Source: Flavobacteriales bacterium
Lineage (GTDB): Bacteria; Bacteroidota; Bacteroidia; Flavobacteriales_E; Vicingaceae
Direction: 5' to 3'
Assembly: GCA_020635825.1 (NCBI GenBank)
Contig: JACJZA010000023.1
Location: 1 to 38,968 of the forward strand
DNA: 38,968 nucleotides
The notes under the pieces are model-generated. The model was given only the letters and a program-made list of their open reading frames with translations, ran no database searches and was not told where the DNA came from. The first letter of the stretch is position 1. Every line of letters starts with the position of its first letter. Position numbers and translations under genes: made by a program. Below, piece after piece: positions 34,939 through 38,968 of the stretch.

Positions 34939-35451
34939 ATGTTAAAAAAAGAAATAGAAACAGCATTAAATAAACAAATTTTGATTGAAGCTCAGTCTTC
35001 ACAAATTTATTTAGCTATGGCTTCATGGGCTGAAACACAAGGATTGGGAGGAACTGCTCAATTTTTATACAAACATTCAGATGAAGAAAGAGTGCACATG
35101 CTTAAATTGGTGCAATATGTAAATGAAAGAGGCGGAAAGGCATTAATCCCTGCATTAACAAAACCTGACGAAGATTATCAATCATTGAATTTTTTATTTC
35201 AAACCTTACTTGACCATGAGGTAATGGTTTCAAATGAGATTAATCATTTAGTTGAAATTTGCCTTGATCAAAAAGATTACACCACCCATAATTTTATGCA
35301 ATGGTATGTTGCTGAGCAAATTGAAGAAGAAGCTTTAGCAAGAACTATAATGGATAAACTTAGAATGATTGGCTCTGACAAAGGTGGGTTGTATTTGTTT
35401 GATAGGGATATAGAGCAAATCTCGATGGCATCATCAAATGAACAACAATAG
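34939..35451 (+). CDS. ftnA: Non-heme ferritin
   Basis: A 170-residue four-helix iron-storage protein that oxidises Fe(II) and stores it in a 24-subunit shell. All ferroxidase ligands are at the canonical FtnA positions: E17, E50 and H53 (DEERVHM), E94, Q127 and E130 (AEQIEEE); Tyr24 is also present. No heme-binding Met of the bacterioferritin type is evident. It lies 4 bp after the tandem Usp gene, and an intrinsic terminator closes the unit about 100 bp downstream. No Fur-box-like sequence was recognised. Confidence 0.95.
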   Translation: MLKKEIETALNKQILIEAQSSQIYLAMASWAETQGLGGTAQFLYKHSDEERVHMLKLVQYVNERGGKALIPALTKPDEDYQSLNFLFQTLLDHEVMVSNEINHLVEICLDQKDYTTHNFMQWYVAEQIEEEALARTIMDKLRMIGSDKGGLYLFDRDIEQISMASSNEQQ

Positions 35452-35551
35452 CTTATTAACAATTTTCACAAAATGTTAATAAGTAGAACTTTTAAATTTC
35501 TTTATTAAGAAGTCATCTTATTATATTTACGCCTCATTAAACAATTTAGCC

Positions 35552-35582
35552 AAGTCTAATTTGATTTTAATTAGGCTTTTTT
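35552..35582 (+). terminator. Terminator hairpin ending 4 nt before the next ATG
   Basis: AAGTCTAATT (35552-35561) pairs with AATTAGGCTT (35569-35578), including one T:G pair, around a 7-base loop, followed by a T-run to 35582. It would end the usp-ferritin transcript. The next start codon is at 35587, so any upstream promoter for that gene would read through this hairpin. Confidence 0.75.
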
Positions 35583-35586
35583 ATTT

Positions 35587-35976
35587 ATGAAGTATTTATT
35601 TATCATACTTATTGGAGTTTTTACCTTGTGTTTTTCTAATACAGCATCTGCTCAGTTTTGGAAAAAGAAAGGTTCAGGATCTGTTTCAGCAAAATCTAGC
35701 ACTTATGAAGCTCCTAAGCATAGAGATGCATTTTCTGGTAAAAACAAAAAAGGTCCGAATATTACTTCAACCAAAAAGCCAAGAACTAAGTCTAAAGCCA
35801 AATTATATTCTCATTCTATATCCAAAAAACCCGTTAAGTTGAAAAATCAATCGGTGTTTTCATCTAAAAAACGCAGATATAAATCAGCAGTTGCTAAACC
35901 TAAAAGCAAAGACAAAAATAGTGCTGGTTCTTCAGGAGGAGGAAGAAAATCAGGAAAAGGAAGGAAAAAGAATTAA
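35587..35976 (+). CDS. Small, very basic secreted protein
   Basis: A 129-residue protein with a signal peptide (MKYLFIILIGVFTLCFSNTASAQ) and a mature part of about 106 residues made almost only of Lys, Arg, Ser, Gly and Pro (FWKKKGSGSVSAKSST, KKPRTKSKAKLYSHS, ending GSSGGGRKSGKGRKKN). It has few acidic residues, no Cys and probably little fixed structure. Low-complexity basic proteins of this sort are seen in Bacteroidota without known role. Binding of polyanions (DNA, LPS or acidic polysaccharide) is only a guess from charge. It is preceded by the terminator hairpin and has a weak near-match promoter (TATATTTA, 35522-35529). Confidence 0.7.
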   Translation: MKYLFIILIGVFTLCFSNTASAQFWKKKGSGSVSAKSSTYEAPKHRDAFSGKNKKGPNITSTKKPRTKSKAKLYSHSISKKPVKLKNQSVFSSKKRRYKSAVAKPKSKDKNSAGSSGGGRKSGKGRKKN

Positions 35977-36069
35977 AGTAGTCTTTTTTTGATTTTGGAG
36001 TTCTGTTAATTTTTTTTGTATCTTTCCTAAATTATTTTTTTTGGTCAGGTTTTTGCAAAACGACTTTTG

Positions 36070-36591
36070 GTGAAAAAATTAGTATTCATATTATTTTCAT
36101 TTTTTATGATTCATTCAGGATTCAAACCTGGAGGGGTAGTAGATACTAATGCCAAAATAAAAGCTGTTTTTATATATAATTTTACAAAATATATAGAATG
36201 GCCTAAAGCATATAAAGAAGGGGAATTTACAATTGGTGTAGTTGGAGAATCTCCTTTATATAGTGAGCTAACTAAAATGACTCAAACCAAAAAAGTAGCC
36301 AATCAACCTCTTCAAGTTAAGAAATTTAATACTGCTGAAGATTTATCCAAGTGTCATATTCTATACATCAGCAGAGATAAGAGCGCACAACTCTCAAGTT
36401 GTATAAAAGCTTTAAAAAATAATAGCACACTTATTGTAACCGAAGATAATGGATTGGTTGATAAAGGAGCGGGAATCAATTTTATTATTAAAGATAATAG
36501 ACAAAAGTTTGAGTTAAACAAAGGGAACGTTGAAAGGTATAAATTAAAAGTAAGTTCAAATCTGGAAGCATTGGCTTTTTCAGTAAAATAA
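36070..36591 (+). CDS. YfiR family (DUF4154) periplasmic protein
   Basis: A 173-residue protein with a signal peptide (VKKLVFILFSFFMIHSG) and the YfiR/DUF4154 signatures: AVFIYNFTKYIEWP, FTIGVVGESPLYSEL, CHILYISRD, TLIVTEDNGLVDKGAGINFI and a C-terminal VSSNLEALAFSV. In Pseudomonas YfiR is a periplasmic repressor of the diguanylate cyclase YfiN. Here no GGDEF gene is next to it; a TPR-like protein and a SpoIIE phosphatase follow. The start is the GTG at 36070, since a TTG at 36067 precedes it by one codon and no ATG is available. The stop is followed at once by the next ATG at 36592. Confidence 0.88.
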   Translation: MKKLVFILFSFFMIHSGFKPGGVVDTNAKIKAVFIYNFTKYIEWPKAYKEGEFTIGVVGESPLYSELTKMTQTKKVANQPLQVKKFNTAEDLSKCHILYISRDKSAQLSSCIKALKNNSTLIVTEDNGLVDKGAGINFIIKDNRQKFELNKGNVERYKLKVSSNLEALAFSVK

Positions 36592-37488
36592 ATGAAAAGA
36601 GGGATTTACATATTATCATTAATTCTGCTAATTAGCAATTTAGCAATGGCTCAATTCATTGGAAAAGATGGAGTGTCAAAAGCATTGTTTTATTTGCAAA
36701 AATCTGAATTAGATAGTGCAAAAAAATACATTGATGAGGCTGCACTTAATGAAGAAGAAAATAAATTAGCTAAAACTTGGTATTACAAAGGTTTTGTATA
36801 CAAAGAATTATACAAAAACAAGGAAAAGGATGATAAAAACTCCACTTACAGGTTAGAAGCTATAAGCGCTTTGGAAAACTTATTACAAATCGATACAGTG
36901 AAAGAATTCACCGAAAGTGCTTCTAAAATGCTAAATTATCTAGCCTCTACTTTATACAACGATGCAGCACGCTCATTAACCCCTCAACATTATGAAGAGG
37001 CTCAGAGCAATTATGCAAAATATAAGTCAACCATGTTGTTAACTAATCCTGAATTAAATTTTGATGCTCAAGATGTGAAGTTTAAATTGGCTTTGGCTTC
37101 AATGCTAAATCAACATGCAGAACAAGAAAACAAATTAGATTCTATCAATGTACATAAGATTAAAAGTATTTATGAGGATGTGTTAGCAATCGATGCTGAT
37201 AATGGTAGTTCTAACTATAATATTGGAATTTTGTATTACAATGAAGCAGCTAGTATCATTAACAACATGGATTATGATATGGACTTAGAAAGTCTAGATA
37301 AATTACAAGACGTTTGTGTCGGTTTGTTCCATAAATCAGAACCTTATATGCTTAAGTCATATGAATTGAAATGGAATTTGAAAGAAACTTTATTAGGCTT
37401 AGTAAATATCTATCATGGCTTAAACGATTTAGAAAAAGAAGCATTTTACAAAAAAGAACTAGAAGCTTTAAACGACAAAAATGATTAA
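36592..37488 (+). CDS. Secreted helical-repeat (TPR-like) protein
   Basis: A 298-residue protein with a signal peptide (MKRGIYILSLILLISNLAMAQ) and an all-helical body with TPR-like segments (KALFYLQKSELDSAKKYIDE, AKTWYYKGFVYKELYKN, SNYNIGILYYNEAASIINN, EPYMLKSYELKWNLKETLLG). There is no transmembrane helix beyond the signal. Its start abuts the YfiR stop and its stop is 5 bp before the SpoIIE start, so all three are probably translated from one message. In the periplasm it could bridge YfiR to the sensor domain of the phosphatase. This is inferred from operon order only. Confidence 0.75.
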   Translation: MKRGIYILSLILLISNLAMAQFIGKDGVSKALFYLQKSELDSAKKYIDEAALNEEENKLAKTWYYKGFVYKELYKNKEKDDKNSTYRLEAISALENLLQIDTVKEFTESASKMLNYLASTLYNDAARSLTPQHYEEAQSNYAKYKSTMLLTNPELNFDAQDVKFKLALASMLNQHAEQENKLDSINVHKIKSIYEDVLAIDADNGSSNYNIGILYYNEAASIINNMDYDMDLESLDKLQDVCVGLFHKSEPYMLKSYELKWNLKETLLGLVNIYHGLNDLEKEAFYKKELEALNDKND

Positions 37489-37493
37489 CATCA

Positions 37494-38968
37494 ATGGCGT
37501 TTAGATTTACTATAGGAAAAAAAATAGGAACTGGATTTGGTGTCCTTTTATTCTGTGTAGTTGTTGTTTTTTATACAACCTATAATACTCTTAATACAAG
37601 TATTGAAATAAACGAAGAAATTACAACAGTAAATAATCCATCTGTTGCCTCTTTGGAAGAATTGAAACTCCTTGTTGTTCGTTCTAAAATGTTGGTTTTT
37701 AACTGGATTTATATCCAATCTCAATCCGATCATCCCGATAAAGAAAAATTAAATCGTTTAAGTGAACGAGATTATCCTTTTTTAGAAAAAAGAATTAAAG
37801 AATTAGCTATTCATTGGCCTGAAAAGGATCAGAAAAAAATTAAAACGGTTTTCAAAAATCTAAAAGAACTTTTTGAACTACAAGAAGAGGTTAAATTTTT
37901 ATTGCCTGATTGGGATAGTTACGAAGATCCTCAAGCTAAATTTTTAGCTAACTTTATGGTGGGCGATGGGGGTGATATCTACATGAAAACCAATGAGATA
38001 TTGTTTCAATTAAATGACCTTATTGCCAATCAAAAATTTCAATCTGATGAGGTTACGCAAACTATGCTTTCATCTTTTAGTTTTCTTAAACAATTGTTTA
38101 GAATATTAGGGATTGCATTAGTTGCGGGGGGTATTTTAATTGCCTTGTTTACAACTAGAACAATTGTTAAACCAATTTATATTCTAAAACACATATTATT
38201 GGATTTAAGTAAAGGAATTTTTCCAACTAAAACTTTGAAAGAAAGAAGTGATGAAATTGGAGAAATGACAAACGCATTAAATAGATTGGTTTTAGGATTA
38301 AAAAGTACCAAAGATTTTGCTAATGCAGTTGGAGGAGGACAATTTTCAACCAATTATGAACCTTTAAGTCAAGAGGATGAGTTGGGACATGCCTTGCTCA
38401 AAATGCGTGACGATTTAGCAGAAAATGAAAGGGTACTTGAGCAAAAGGTAATCGAACGTACTGCAGAAGTAGTTAAGCAAAAAGAGGAAATAGAAAAACA
38501 AAACGAAAAAATTAGTGAGCTTTATACGGAAGTAACCGATAGTATCAAATATGCAAAAAGATTACAAGAAGCTATTTTACCACCAGACGATTTGGTGAAA
38601 AGAATATTACCTAACTCTTTTGTTTTATATAAACCAAAGGATATTGTTAGTGGTGATTTTTATTGGATAGAAGAGAAGAATGGTAAAGTGTATTTTGCCT
38701 CTGTCGATTGTACAGGACATGGTGTGCCTGGTGCTTTTATGAGTATTGTAGGTTATAACGCCCTAAACAATGCACTAGGAAAATGTGATACCCCAGCAGA
38801 AATTCTTGATTCATTAAATAAAGAAATTAGCCAAACCTTACACAGAAACTCAACAACTGGAACAACTACAAAAGACGGTATGGATTTGTCGCTTTGTTGT
38901 TATGACCCAAAAACACTTGAACTTCAGTATTCTGGAGCATTCAATCCTCTTTACCTAATACGAAATAA
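37494..38968 (+). CDS. HAMP-SpoIIE (PP2C-type) membrane phosphatase, 3' end outside window
   Basis: The frame opens at the ATG 37494 and is still open at the last base; 491 codons are visible. The order is: transmembrane helix (about 11-31), periplasmic four-helix-like sensor domain (about 32-200), second transmembrane helix (about 204-224), HAMP-like segment (about 225-300), coiled coil (about 300-360; EKQNEKISELYTEVTDSIKY) and a SpoIIE/PP2C domain from about 365. The metal-binding Asp residues are seen in SGDFYWI (386-392) and DCTGHGVPGAFMSIV (from D405), with KDGMDLSLCCYD later. It should dephosphorylate a Ser/Thr-phosphorylated anti-sigma-antagonist-like protein, but no STAS or HPK partner is visible in the window. 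It is the third gene of the YfiR operon. Confidence 0.9.
   Translation, partial: MAFRFTIGKKIGTGFGVLLFCVVVVFYTTYNTLNTSIEINEEITTVNNPSVASLEELKLLVVRSKMLVFNWIYIQSQSDHPDKEKLNRLSERDYPFLEKRIKELAIHWPEKDQKKIKTVFKNLKELFELQEEVKFLLPDWDSYEDPQAKFLANFMVGDGGDIYMKTNEILFQLNDLIANQKFQSDEVTQTMLSSFSFLKQLFRILGIALVAGGILIALFTTRTIVKPIYILKHILLDLSKGIFPTKTLKERSDEIGEMTNALNRLVLGLKSTKDFANAVGGGQFSTNYEPLSQEDELGHALLKMRDDLAENERVLEQKVIERTAEVVKQKEEIEKQNEKISELYTEVTDSIKYAKRLQEAILPPDDLVKRILPNSFVLYKPKDIVSGDFYWIEEKNGKVYFASVDCTGHGVPGAFMSIVGYNALNNALGKCDTPAEILDSLNKEISQTLHRNSTTGTTTKDGMDLSLCCYDPKTLELQYSGAFNPLYLIRN

Noticed and set aside
35612..35842. Overlapping 76-codon frame in the small basic protein gene
   Set aside because: The other frame has a signal peptide and consistent composition; this one has neither.

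Overview
The window reads as a low-GC chromosome segment of a marine-type Bacteroidota (Flavobacteriales or a close relative). Several signs agree: many secreted proteins with type IX secretion (T9SS) C-terminal signals or gliding-motility C-terminal (CHU_C) domains, DUF5686 and DUF3078 families, LytTR and PF06580-type two-component proteins, promoter-like TAnnTTTG boxes, and few recognisable Shine-Dalgarno sequences. No rRNA, tRNA, CRISPR array, IS element or phage module was found.

Layout. 1-6.5 kb: the end of an Ig-like lipoprotein-type gene, a frameshifted dinB (DNA polymerase IV) 2 nt downstream of a DUF5686 outer-membrane protein, a divergent radical SAM/SPASM protein, and a MORN-repeat lipoprotein with cassette-like inverted repeats on either side. 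6.6-10.6 kb: the sucA-sucB (odhAB) operon for 2-oxoglutarate dehydrogenase. 10.8-15.7 kb: four genes broken by many one-base indels: a short T9SS protein, a repeat-rich 'NTTG' surface protein, and a LytTR response regulator with its TPR histidine kinase. Many of the indels lie in homopolymers and some compensate each other, which suggests sequence error in a weak stretch of assembly more than biological decay. 15.8-18.7 kb: korAB, 2-oxoglutarate:ferredoxin oxidoreductase. 18.7-25.7 kb: a leftward set of lnt (apolipoprotein N-acyltransferase), a small secreted protein and a 1681-aa repeat adhesin with a CHU_C end. 26-30.8 kb: an atypical SDR, an ECF sigma factor overlapping an unusual membrane-anchored PKD/CHU_C protein, a DUF3078 protein and a coiled-coil membrane protein. 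30.9-35.5 kb: comF, an OmpR-type sensor/regulator pair with phased upstream repeats, and a tandem UspA-ferritin pair. 35.6-38.97 kb: a small basic secreted protein, then a tight YfiR / helical-repeat protein / HAMP-SpoIIE phosphatase operon that runs off the window.

How the genes work together. Central metabolism has two routes from 2-oxoglutarate to succinyl-CoA: NAD-linked OdhAB and ferredoxin-linked KorAB. Envelope biogenesis and surface display (Lnt, T9SS cargo, DUF5686) fill much of the rest. Three signalling modules stand out: the sigma factor with a candidate anti-sigma/CHU_C fusion, the autoregulation-like OmpR pair next to stress genes (Usp, ferritin), and the YfiR-SpoIIE operon. The last, together with the CHU_C-bearing candidate anti-sigma protein, is the best candidate here for under-described biology.
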